Shown: in pieces, positions 13,059 through 23,632 of the stretch
Layout of the letters: every line of letters begins with the position of its first letter
How positions within the stretch are numbered: the first letter of the stretch is position 1
Assembly (NCBI GenBank): GCA_948567375.1
Contig: OX419757.1
Location: 19,406,001-19,470,000 of the forward strand
Direction of reading: 5' to 3'
DNA length: 64,000 nt
DNA from: Lunularia cruciata
Lineage: Eukaryota; Streptophyta; Marchantiopsida; Lunulariales; Lunulariaceae
The notes under the pieces: model-generated
Seen by the model: the letters and a program-made list of their open reading frames with translations, nothing else
Database searches by the model: none
What the model was told of the DNA's origin: nothing
Made by a program: the position numbers and the translations under genes

Positions 13059-13112
13059 AGATTCTTAGATATTGACTTCTCAACCATTTGAGAAGTCAAT
13101 ATCTAAGAATCT
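13059..13112. repeat. Perfect 25-bp inverted repeat with a 4-base loop
   Basis: The left arm 13059-13083 is the exact reverse complement of the right arm 13088-13112, separated by CCAT. No mismatch in 25 pairs is unusual in this decayed sequence and implies recent origin or selection. Confidence 0.95.
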
Positions 13113-13358
13113 TTCTATATACTACCTCCATAATGGTATTTCTTGTGATCTAAGTGAATTTTACTTTTGAATTGCTCCCAATAATAGAATTTTCTGTGAT
13201 TTTAAAGGGATTCGTAAAGTATCAAAGTATTAAAGTAAATTCGGTTTCACGTTTTTAAACGAAGATGCAGGTTAACTTTGTAGATTACACGAACTTTCCA
13301 CTTGTGATGGGTCATCCCATTTCTATTTTCATGTATGCGGCTGCTTTGTGCATGCATC

Positions 13359-13643
13359 TTCTTTGCTAAGCATCGCACATAGATAACACTGTTTTCTCGG
13401 CTATCGTTCCATGCTACAGCTCATAGCTTCCCCTTTTAAGCGTCACGTGGACACAAACCGATCTTTGTCTTTAACCAGTTTCTTCCACCTTTTTGACAGC
13501 TTCCCTTTTGCTAAGCATCACACATAGAGAATAATCTTTCTCGGCTATCATTCCATGCTACAATTCATAGCTTCTCACCTTTAGCGTCAGGTGGACGCAA
13601 AGCGGTTTTTGTCTTTCACCGGTTTCTTCCGACTTTTTGACAG
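13359..13643. repeat. Tandem duplication, about 145 bp, two copies
   Basis: 13359-13499 and 13504-13643 share the blocks GCTAAGCATC.CACATAGA, TTTCTCGGCTATC.TTCCATGCTACA, CATAGCTTC and GTTTCTTCC..CTTTTTGACAG, in the same order and at a 145-base offset. The copies differ by scattered substitutions. They lie about 2.4 kb downstream of the phytocyanin start on the other side of the gene body. Confidence 0.9.
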
Positions 13644-14818
13644 TTTGGATGACAAAGCCATAATATTATGTGGCAGGTAGTATAATCAGTTTTTCAACTC
13701 GGGTGACTGTACGAAGGTACGAACTACTACGAATTGTTGACTGTCCATATTCGCCCACATATTTCAACGGTAAACTCACCCAAGATGTCACGAGGTGTGT
13801 TCAAAATCTTAACTCCTTTGATGCAATGGCATATTCATGATGCAAATGTGGACGGAAAATGATGAACTTACGGTGAATTAGACGTAGATGGAAGACATTG
13901 CATTCAAAATTTCGCCCCTCATTATACATTCCTGTCATATAAGGGTTTATTGAGTTTGACACAGTACGTCTTTCATGTCAGCTTACAAGTCAATGCTCAT
14001 CGCAAAAGCTCGCAGCTTAACTACACGAATAGTACACTGGTTTGATATTTTTATCTGTCCATGGTCCTTTGAATCCCATACACATAGAAGTGTACTTGTA
14101 TGGGTGTCCGATACTGTCTGTCCATGATTTATATACACATAGCATTCTACTTGTGTGTGGGTGTTCGATACTTTCTGTTCATTAATCATATACTCTTACA
14201 ACTGTACTGGTGTTGGTGTGAATTCGTTCGGCCTGTATTTAACCTTTCGACCTACAAGTCGGCTTAATATTTACATTCAGTGACTACGCGAAGATAGTGA
14301 CGAACTTAATGTTTTACACTCAGTAATTCTGTAAACGAAGATAGTGACCAACTTGTATATTTGTGAACAATCCGTAACACCAATTACATTCTACGTGAAC
14401 GAGGGGCCTCGTACTCGAAGGTCGTCTATATCCCCAGTTTAAGAAACACATAGAATACCAGAATAAGAAACACATAGAATACCAGTGAAAATGCGAAGCC
14501 TATGGAATTCGATCATCAATTTCACATATTTTTTACTACTTCCGATTACAAACGAAAACCGAGGTCCAAACTCTCAATTGCAGTACTGTTATATTGCCAC
14601 AGTAGCAATGTACTTGGAGGTGGTCTATACAAATCCTTGTTATAAAGGTAGACGGCTCTGTAACTTCAATTATGATCGCGTCGAGCCGAAACTTGTGGTG
14701 CAGTCGACAGGTTTCTGCAACGAACTCTCAAACCTGCACCGAATCATAAAAACTACATGGCAACCAGCGTCCAGAGGTTCGGTGGTACCTACCAGTTGCG
14801 CATAGCATTACTGCCGAT
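13644..14818. other. Spacer 3' of the phytocyanin gene, with small tandem repeats
   Basis: Two diverged ~73-base units, each with an ACACATAG....CTACTTGT core followed by GGGTGTYCGATACTNTCTGT, lie at about 14060-14185. A 24-base tandem repeat with core AAGAAACACATAGAATACCAG lies at 14440-14484. A 106-codon plus frame at 14485-14805 runs antisense to the likely 3' untranslated region of the phytocyanin gene and shows no domain; I do not call it. Confidence 0.6.
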
Positions 14819-16038
14819 TCAAGTAAACAGGATACTGCCAAAGGTAGCAGCAGCACCGAGCATCAATCCATAAACTTTCGGCGCAGTTCCAGAGTTTGGA
14901 TTGGTTTGAACAGAAACCATAAACTTTTGTCCCGCTGGGCAGTGGTTTGGAAATCCGCAAATGAAATAGTAGTCCCCGGCGTCATTTAGCTCGACGTTGG
15001 TGGTGCCATCATCTTCGTCGTATTTTTGGATCGGGTTCGAGGTATCGCAGGCAGCGTATTTTTCCGGTGTAACTCTCAAAACGTTATGATTGTCGTCCTC
15101 ATAATTGAAAACTGTAGCACAAGTTCCTTGTTAGATAGATTTTAACTCTTTTACGTAGGTGTTTAATGGGACTACTGCAAATGTTAGACCCAATTAAGCT
15201 ACGCCAACTTCATGCTGAACCCGTGCTCAAGGATGTAAAACTATATCTAGATGAGTGCATGCAGCGCTGCCCATAGGCAACAATCTAATCAGTTGCAACA
15301 AACGGCGAGAACAAATGTACATGGTATAAGCATTCTGTACCAAACATGTGAGGACCCGCACATGCTGAAGATAGCTCCGCAGCTATCCATGCATTTGCTT
15401 CTAGCGAAGCTTGGATCCACCGTCTCCAGTCGTTACTTCCAAGATGTTGAGACTGTTCAATAATCTCACTATGGATCAACTCAATTTCAAGTCCACAATG
15501 CTCCTTCTATAGGTTCACAACAGACGCTATGAAGTCTGACGCATTCTTTAACTTTGAATCTCCAGGGGAATTAACTGCCACACTATTGATAAGAGCTATT
15601 CTCTTTATTCAAGCCTGAGGTGTAGAAATCGGCTCCAGACAGCTATGGAGTGGGGCACAGTGCTATTCTCCTCTGTTTCGCTCACAGTTGCTTCAAACAC
15701 CTAATAGAAACTTGATCCAGGTAACTAACGCGTACATAGCAGTTTTAGTGAAGAACATCGGTTTGCTATCGGAGTCAATTGGCAATCTACGGCAAACATC
15801 CTGCAACGAAACACAGCTACTTACGTGAAGTAGAGAACTTACTCAGATGATCGCCAGTAAAGTAATTGTTCGTAGCTGCCCATGTTGTATAGTTGACGTT
15901 TATTACCGACGGCACTGTCCAAGTTCCATTTCCTCCACCAACAGGGTAGTCCGCTGCCTGGACTTGTAATATCAGTACTGCACTGATTCCCACAAAGATC
16001 AAACCAGCAATTGCACTGCCACTTCCCTGACGAGCCAT
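14819..16038 (-). CDS. Phytocyanin (stellacyanin-like blue copper protein), two exons
   Basis: Exon 1 is 16038-15843 and exon 2 is 15111-14819; the intron has donor GTAAGT and acceptor CTACAG and is phase 1. Together they give 162 residues. Residues 1-28 form a secretion signal ending VQA. The mature domain has the phytocyanin pattern: W40, GDHLIFNY at 63-69, His74, a Cys87-Cys123 disulfide pair, Cys117 and His122. Gln127 is the axial ligand, as in stellacyanins; uclacyanins and plantacyanins use Met. Residues 136-162 are short, Ser/Gly/Pro-bearing, then hydrophobic, which fits a GPI-anchor signal. Phytocyanins are small extracellular or plasma-membrane-anchored electron-transfer proteins. 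The intron sits within the GDxL-(I/V)F segment, where I would expect it in this family. No stop or frameshift interrupts it. It appears to be the only intact host gene in the window. Confidence 0.93.
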
Positions 16039-16445
16039 GTCGGCACCCGCCTGCGAACCAAAATTTCGAACGAGCTAATCAAAACACTTCGATGCCTCAA
16101 ATGCGGGAGATAGAGTGATAGGGATCACAATCGATTCCAGTTTCGAGTCTCAACTTCAGACACGATGTAACCTTTGAGCTGAATGAGGAACTGTGTACAA
16201 CCAATGCTAGCCAACAATTATTTAACCTGCTTGCGTTCTCTAAAATCCCATAGATCAGGCCCCACACCTTTGAATATCCAAGTCAAATCTTTAACCACCA
16301 AGGTTCTTTCAGAACTATACATTACTGCATGGTCGTAAAGGACATGCGCTAACAGGCTCCTGGAAATTAACATGCACTGCGGTTAGAACAGCCCACTACT
16401 CACATTTCCCCACCTCAGGACCTGCTGAGTCACTGTCCTTTCCAA

Positions 16446-16482
16446 ATGGCGTCACTTGAGGCATTACTTTTCGACATCAAAG
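16446..16482 (+). other. Possible first exon of a HAD-like hydrolase gene (very short)
   Basis: ATG opens a 12-codon segment, MASLEALLFDIK, followed at once by a perfect GTAAGT donor. The sequence resembles the N-terminus of plant haloacid-dehalogenase-like hydrolases, where LEALLFD(V/I)DGT holds the nucleophile Asp. Here the second Asp is Lys, and I find no downstream exon in the following 2 kb. It lies head-to-head with the phytocyanin gene, 408 bases from its start. It may be a gene relic or coincidence. Confidence 0.2.
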
Positions 16483-18796
16483 GTAAGTTAGGCCTGATGA
16501 GATCGTTGTTTCAGTCTTCGCTGTCAGGAAATTAAAATAATCAGTGTCGACGGTCACCCGCCCACTTTGACGGCGGATTCGGTAACTAAAACTAGAAACT
16601 TTATTAAGCCCTTCATAAGACGTGTTGGTGTTCGACTGGGGAATTTCCAGATGTCAAAATAACGAGAATGTGGGCTAGAGCATTATAACGCATATGAAGG
16701 CTGTGGATTCCTTAGTCAGGACTGTTCACTGCATGTAAAGCTGGTTGGATAATGATCCCTTGGTTTTAAATCACTCGGTCTGACGTCGATTACAAGAGGA
16801 GATCTCGTATCTCGTATTGCTGATTTGGACAACTTATAACCTATAAAGTTGCGGCGAAAAGCCAGTGTGCAAACTCCACTTCACTGCAGTGAACATCGCT
16901 AGTCCAACGACGTATTCTACATGTCCTGCACATATCAACATTGTCTGCTTAAGTTTGGAGTCCACCTGGTTTGATTTCCAAGAGGGCACCAAAATGCATA
17001 TCCCTGTTTCCAAGGGCTATAAACGTCATCGTATGTACTTTCATCTTATGTTCATCCCTGTATGCAAGTTCTCATTTTTCTCGATTCTTCCGTGTAATGT
17101 ATGAACAGAAAGAAACGAAGGACTTACCCCTCTGTTTGCAAGAACTTATCCAGCCAATCTTAAAGCTTAAAGCTGAGAAGCAGGACCCGACCACTTGTGT
17201 AGGAAGTTTTCTGATGGGAGTTTCGGTCCGTCCAATACCTGGTTTAGCTTCCGTTCTAAGTAGATGCTTCTTTTAAGTGAAAGAAAACTTTTGGCCGTGG
17301 AAACCCTCCTTTTCATTTCTAATCGTCTCTCTGATCGTCATACTTGACAGTTTGATACCAAGAATTAAAATGGCTAAACCAACATCCACATATAAAGGAG
17401 AAAAATCACATTTTTGGGGATCATAGATTCTGTGGCCTGACCCAAATCGGGTTTAGGGTTGAGTTGGCCTACTGTTTTGACTTTAGGGAAGTCCTTGTAA
17501 AGAAAATCTGTGATCCGATTAAAGTCCAGTGCACCCCCAGATTTTTTCAGCGTATCTCTTCGATGTTCTGCTTTTCTTTTTAATGGAAACCTACTTCTTC
17601 AAAATTCTATTTGGTCCCTCTTCACTTTTGTTATAATGCGAGAGTCAACGTGATAATCACTATCACGAGATGAAATACAGGTGCCATTCGGAAAGAAGGA
17701 CATTATCCCTTATGGGATGATTGACTGATTGCATGGACGTGGCAACAGCAAATTGGAACTTGATTGACGTGCTCAAATAGAGGTCAAAGACACGGAGAGT
17801 AATAATCCCAAAAGTAAGAGAGCACGTTTGTCTTTTACAGGATTCCTATCCTAAAGCAACGAGACCACTTTGAATGTTCTGTTTCTTGATGTCATTTCAC
17901 TAACCATCCATCTCCGTGATCACGTGATCACGAGAGAAGTTGATGTCGGAAATCCGAATGTCAACTAGAAGATTGGTTATTGTAGTGTTATATTGGTAAA
18001 TACCAAAGTCCACTTTGTAGTGTGTGGACTAACTCCAGGACTTGATACTTTGATAGAAATGTCATCACGTCGATTTCTCGGTCTATTTCAACAGATACGG
18101 AATTTTGAATGATTGAAAGTGGTGCCTTTACGTTCGATTATGAACCAGCATATCAAGAAAAATTGATGCTCAAATTATTCTTCAAATTCCTTCAAAGCAT
18201 TTAAAATACATTTCTGATTCTTGTGAGTATGGAGCTAATTGTAGACTTGTTACTACAAGTCTATACTACACATCTACATTACAAATCGCTATACTACATT
18301 GTTAGTGTTATGCATCTTTCCACGTGGAGTAAATTTCAGTTTGGTTTAGTGCGGTGTAAAACGAATTAACCAAAGCAAACACAAACTATGAAGACCAAAT
18401 CGAATGCAACCCAAACTCATGAGCAATATACAAACCTATTTGTCGGGAGTTCGGGAGAGTGTGGTGACGGAAGGGGAGAGGGAGAGACGAGAGAGGAAAA
18501 TTATATATTTTCTGAGTGCTCTCTAGTATATAGCACTTGAATAAATAGTAAATTCTGTTTGTTTTTCAATTTTGGTTCCATTGGTATCTAGATTGAAGAC
18601 AATGGAGAATTGAGTAGAAAGTGATGAGGATGGTTACGTTATGATCATGATTAAGTTCCATGGAAATTTAGTTTGAAAATTTTGGAGATGGAAATTGAAA
18701 GTTATGAGAGTTTATAGTTTTTAGGGTTTGGAGAGATTGTATTTTCTTATGTGAGTTTGGATGTGAGGGGTTGTGGTTTGGTGTGTATAAGGAGAT
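16483..18796. other. Single-copy-looking spacer, no gene seen
   Basis: Two overlapping plus frames (16865-17104 and 16971-17276) are open but carry no recognisable domain or codon pattern. From about 18440 a GA-rich stretch (GGGAGAGGGAGAGACGAGAG) leads into the LINE and may be its 5' untranslated region. Otherwise nothing is recognisable. Confidence 0.45.
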
Positions 18797-20692
18797 ATGG
18801 AGAGTGGCATCATATGTTACTATTTGTATTCTTGTGCTACACCTCCCCATGTGGGGCCGCATAAAGCGGCTCAAGATACACCATGCCCAGTGTGTCATCG
18901 ACGCTTTACCTCGCAAGGGGTAAAGAACCATGTGAGAAGGATGCACAAGGATTATGATTGGACCACTTGGGATGTTCATGTGAGACGAGTGATCACATGG
19001 ATAGCAATGACACTTGATAGTCCTTTTAGGGATATTCTAGGAATATTGATCAAGTCATGGGAGTGGTTAGCTTCTCAAGCGGGTTGCATTCTGGGATTAT
19101 TTGAAATTAGTTTTCAATGTCCATGTCTATTCCATAGGCTACCCCGCACACTCCATGATGAGGCTAGACAGACTTTTTGCCTACCATTGATAGTTTTGCA
19201 AGTGATCCCTTGGATGAGTTAACATGGTTCTTATTCTTCTTACTCCCTTGATGGTGTCTTCGTTATGCTAGACAAGGATGTGCGGTGCATAAAGAGATGG
19301 TTGCTAGATTTCATCAATCTCAAGTGGGGGATTGGACGGCCCTTTAGGAGGAGTCTAGTAGGACTACATGTTTTTAGAAACAAGTTTTACCACATGATAC
19401 CACAGAGTCCACTCGATTATGACGTTGTAGGACATTGGGTCAAGTGGGTGAGTTTAGAAGAGCAGCACAAGTGGTACACCTTTTGTCTATGGCTAGTCCT
19501 ACTGATGAGACTATCTCTTCCTTATGCTCACTACATCCTATGGCATTAGAGGGACTACCACTAGAAGTCTTAGATTATTAGTCTAAGCAACCTTTATGTC
19601 TTGATAGGTCACTTTCTACACAAGCGTTGTGCACTGCCCCTCGCATTTCCTCAAGAGGCCTATCAAGGATGGTAAATGAGCACCTCAGAGATTGCTTTCA
19701 AACAGATGATCCTTCTAGTGGTTTTACCAAATTTTTTGAGGTGGCTACAAAAATAATGAGAGGAGACATTACTTTGTCTGTTAGTTGGGTGTTAGGTGCT
19801 AGTTGACTTCTTGTGATGGAGAAGGACACTGGAGGCATTAGACCAATTGCTATTGGAGAGATCTTTTTGTGTTTGGTCAGTCATACCATTGTCCTTCATT
19901 ACCATTCTCACTTTTGGCAACACCTCAGTCTGTATCATTTTGGAGAAGCTACACCTAGAGGATGTTAGGCTATATTTCTAGGCATTAGGGCACTCCTAGA
20001 TATCCATCTTGAGTGGGTTGTCCTACATGTGGATGTTGAGAATGCTTTTAATAGCATCTCATGGGCATCCATCTTTAGAGATCTTAGGGAGGCTTGTGGA
20101 TCCTTGGCAAGTCTTATTCCTTTTGTGCGGTCTTTTTATGGCACTCTTGCTTCCCTTTACTACAAACACAATTGTTCATAGGAAGGAGTCACCGTCTTGA
20201 ATTCAATTATTGGTACACATTAGGGAGATCCTTTAAAACACCCTTATTTTCCATGGTTCACTTTAAAGCTCTCCTATCTACTACTTTGGCCATGCCAAGT
20301 TATATATTTCTTTCCTTGGCAAATGATACACATATCATGGGCCTTGTAGATCAGATTAGGCAGTCCTTTGACCACTTGACTATCAAGCTACATCTAGTAG
20401 GCTTGAGAGTCAAGGTGTCAAAATGTAGGGCACATTTCCTTTTAGGTATCCCTCCCCACCTTGATTTTCTAGAATATCACATCTATAGATGGACTAAGTA
20501 TTCTTGGAGTGCAAGTAGGATCCAAGGATTTTGTCACACACTTCTTAGATGTTGCTCTTGTAGAAGATGTTCTCCATGCGGATGACCTTCCATTACTAGG
20601 AGATCTACAGGGGACATTTGGTATACTCTCCTCAAGTATTGCTTGTTGACCAACTTACCTCATCCATACAACTCCACACTTGTCATTCTTCT
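18797..20692 (+). mobile_element. Non-LTR retrotransposon (LINE), 5' part: C2H2 finger and reverse transcriptase
   Basis: The frame from 18797 encodes a C2H2 zinc finger at residues 30-50 (C-x2-C-x11-H-x4-H; 18884-18946). An N-terminal finger of this kind is typical of site-specific LINE clades such as R2/NeSL. Downstream, in broken frames, come reverse-transcriptase blocks: GGIRPIAIGE near 19830, VDVENAFNSI near 20031 (motif A), a GDP motif near 20218 (motif B) and LANDTHIMG near 20318 (motif C, where the second catalytic Asp is Asn). It is cut at 20692 by B2 and resumes at 49838. Stops and frameshifts show it was dead or died after insertion. Confidence 0.75.
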
Positions 20693-21092
20693 AGTAAAAG
20701 ATCGAGACCAAGAAGAGAAATAGGAGAATGGAAGCTCATATTGGGACACTCAAATGAGGGAAACTCCAAATGCCTAGCATGCACTTTGGCTCTAGTATTT
20801 ATAAGGACTATACAAGGCTCTTGAGAAGCTTCCCTGAGCCACTTTCTTGGAATGCAAGCCAAGTTAACCAAGAAGCTTCTCAAGAAACTTCCTTTTAGAA
20901 ACCGCCTACTTAGCATGGAAGCTAAGCTAGTTGAAAGCTTCTAGAAGCTACCTACTTGGGGTGCAAGCTAAGCTTGTTGGGAAGCTTCCCAAGAAGCTTC
21001 CTAGATACTTCTAGTATATTCTAGATTAATTTGGCCTATTTGCTACTTTGTTAGTCCTAACTAACTTCATTGTTAAACTCCATATTGTTACA
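20693..21092 (-). repeat. 3' LTR of B2
   Basis: In window orientation it starts AGTAAAAG (TG of the LTR end mutated to AG) and ends TTGTTACA. It matches the B1, B3 and B4 LTRs, including multiple AAGCTTCC and CTAGAAGC blocks. Confidence 0.9.
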
Positions 21093-21647
21093 TATTCCCC
21101 CATCGCTAGTTGTTGACATCCTCATTGCTAGTGAAGCTTCAAACTCTTGGATGGCCGTTTGTGCATTCTAGAAGTGAGAAAGAGGTGTCCATGTGGCATC
21201 ATGAAGGAGATACCCTTTCCAAAGGACTTTGTACTCCATATGTTGTCAACGGTCTTGTTGGATGTAGTGACATGCAAGGATATGATCAACTTCATACTCC
21301 TCATGATCATTGATAGGTACATGAAGAAGAGGAGGTTGGAAATGAGAGGAAAAAGAAGATGGATTAGGAACAAAGAGTTTTAGCTTGGAAATGTGAAAGA
21401 GAAGCTTGATATGCATATGACAAGTGCAAGTTGATAAGCAATAGGAGAGATGATTTGGGTGACATCAAAGCGTCCTATCCATTTAGGAGCAAGTTTACAG
21501 ACTTGGTTATCAAGTAGGAGGGGCAGGTTACTAGATAAGAGCATGACCTTCTCACCAACTTGAAAGGTGAGATCACGAGAATGGTGGTTTGCATATTGTT
21601 TCTAATGATTGTGGGCAACAAGGAGGTGAGGTTTGGCTTGTTGGAGG
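21093..21647 (-). pseudogene. B2 integrase C-terminus and chromodomain
   Basis: On the minus strand this holds the end of the integrase followed by a single-copy chromodomain with pieces EEYEVDHILA and YKVLWKGYLLHDATW in neighbouring frames. Chromodomains at this position define chromoviruses and guide integration to modified chromatin. A frameshift splits the domain. The frame is interrupted at 21647 by A1 and continues at 45372. Confidence 0.75.
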
Positions 21648-21774
21648 TGTCATGCCATTTGTAGCTTTGCATCTAGATTGCTTGGACACAAGAATAGCAC
21701 TGATAGTGGTTAGAGGTATTTCAACAATTCCTTCTAGACTACTTTCCAACTGTTAGATTTTGTGTTTAGGGTAC
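21648..21774 (+). repeat. A1 5' LTR, first part
   Basis: Begins TGTCATGCCATTTG; the same start is seen in the A1 3' LTR (38411 onward) and in A2. It is interrupted after 127 bases by C1 and resumes at 29413. Confidence 0.85.
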
Positions 21775-22466
21775 TATGAGCCGGCCTGTCTCTCACTCAG
21801 GATGAACCTCTGATGGCTATTATGGTAGTGCACCATGGACTAAGAAGGCAAGGAACCCCAACTCCATCATACTCCTCCAAGGCTAACACTCCAAGACTCA
21901 AGACATTGCTCACTAGAGCACTCAATGAGAGAGAGATAGTTGCAAATGAAAGGATGATGAGTACCTCCTCACCCCTTGTTTATATACTTGTGAAATAGTT
22001 ACGTACCAAAGTTACTAATTACCGTAGTAACTCAAGTTACTAGACTAAAAGTCAAGTAAAGTCAAAAAGTAGAAAGGAATATCCATTCATATGGGCATAT
22101 TCCCCTAAGCATGTGGTCTTATCTTGACCCAACCACTAAGTCAAGGATTCCTTCACATGGACTATCCTTGGACTAAAGAAGAATCCAAAACAAAAAGGCT
22201 TGCGGGCCCAAGAGTTCTCAACTCTTTCCTCAAAGCCAAACACCTAGGAATAATACCAAGTCAACACACTAAAATCCAAAATAGTGGTGCTCATCTTTTC
22301 TACTTCCTCTAAAGTAAGGTCCCCTCTATCTTAGCTATGAATAACTTTAGCTAACCATGACTAATATAGAACCATCCTTTATCTCTTTATAAATAATATC
22401 TCTTAAGTACTTGTAATACCGAGCTAAATATCACAATACCACACACATGCACAAATGGGTGTTACA
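21775..22466 (-). repeat. C1 3' LTR
   Basis: Minus orientation TGTAACACCC...GCCGGCTCATA; the terminal CA is mutated to TA here, against TCACA in the other copies. Just inside it (right side) the minus strand has GTCCGGGGGTAAA, a polypurine tract for plus-strand priming. Confidence 0.93.
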
Positions 22467-22514
22467 TTTACCCCCGGACTAAGTTTTCACTTTGTCCTCA
22501 AAGTGAAGGTCCCT

Positions 22515-23626
22515 CTACCTTCTATGGTACATCTTCAACTTATCATGGTTAATCCTATCAAAGTGTCTTCCTCCCAACTCCTTGAGATCATAGGTGTAAT
22601 TGCCCCACACCTTCTCCACTATGAAAGGTCCAAAGTACTTAGGTAAAAACTTCTTTTGCACTCTCTTGAATCGAATGGAATCAAACAACATCACCCAATC
22701 ACCTTCTTTGAAAGTCTCCACCTTCTTCTTGCCTTGCCTCTTGTCATAGCTCTCCTTTTGTTTCCTTTGGGCTTGCTCCACTTGAACCATAGCAACTGCT
22801 CTTGGCTCTTCCAACTCCATGAGTTGATCCTTCCTTGACTTCTCTTCATCACCTCCTTGTGTTTTCTTCAATCTCCTATGAATGCTTTGGAAGGTAGGAA
22901 GATCAAAGTGAATAGATAAGGTAGACTCAATACCATACACCAATTGAAAAGGAGAATATCCGGTGGAAGTCTTCATGGTTGTCCTATACTCCCACAAAAC
23001 TGCATGAATCCTCTTGTCCCAATGATGTTTAGCCCCTCCATTTCTGCATCTTTGGCCAACATCATGCACAAGGTCTGATTGGTTCTCTCTGCCAAGCCAT
23101 TGGAATTTGGCTTATAGGATGTAGTTACTCTATGTGTGAATGAGAAATGTCGTAGCATGGCTGTTATAATGCTTCATGTAAACTCTCCTCTTCTATCAGA
23201 AACCAACTCCAAAGGGCATCCAAACCTAGTGATAATGCGTTAATAAAGAAATCTACCCACTTCATCTTCATTCTTGTCCCTCAATAGCCTAGCCTCAACC
23301 CACTTGGTAAGGTAATCAGTAACTACCACAATGTACCAAGTGTTCCTTGGGGTTCTATTGAGAGGACCTACAAAATCAATTCCCCACTTCTCAAAAGGTC
23401 CTAGCAATGGAATTGATCTAAGTGGTGGAGTGGGTGTAGACTTTCTAGCAAAAGCTTGACAAACATGACAAGTTTTGCAATAATCAAGACAATCCTTGAA
23501 AATCCCTCTCCAATGGTAACCTGCATCTAGAATCTTGAAAGCAGTCACCTTTCCTGCAAAGTGTCCTCCACATACTAAACCTTCATGAAACTCCTTTATG
23601 AGTAGGATAGACTCTTCCTTACCCAC
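22515..23626 (-). pseudogene. C1 integrase
   Basis: The upstream segment 23626-23240 has the HHCC zinc module (His residues near GGHFAGK, then KTCHVCQ) and GIDFVGPL with the first catalytic Asp. A TAA stop follows. Past it, fragments include the PNSNGLAERTNQTL block, which has the catalytic Glu. An open frame 23069-22515 (184 residues) covers the C-terminal domain: WEYRTTMKTSTGYSPFQLVYG, then KEGDWVMLF and KYFGPFIVEKV. No chromodomain follows. The integrase joins the cDNA to host DNA. Here it is broken by at least one stop and one frameshift. Confidence 0.85.
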
Positions 23627-23632
23627 TGCTCT

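Noticed and set aside
14485-14805. 106-codon plus frame next to the phytocyanin gene
   Set aside because: It is antisense to the probable 3' untranslated region and shows no domain.
18668-18979. Minus 103-codon frame over the LINE start
   Set aside because: It overlaps the plus-strand C2H2 finger frame, which has a clear motif.
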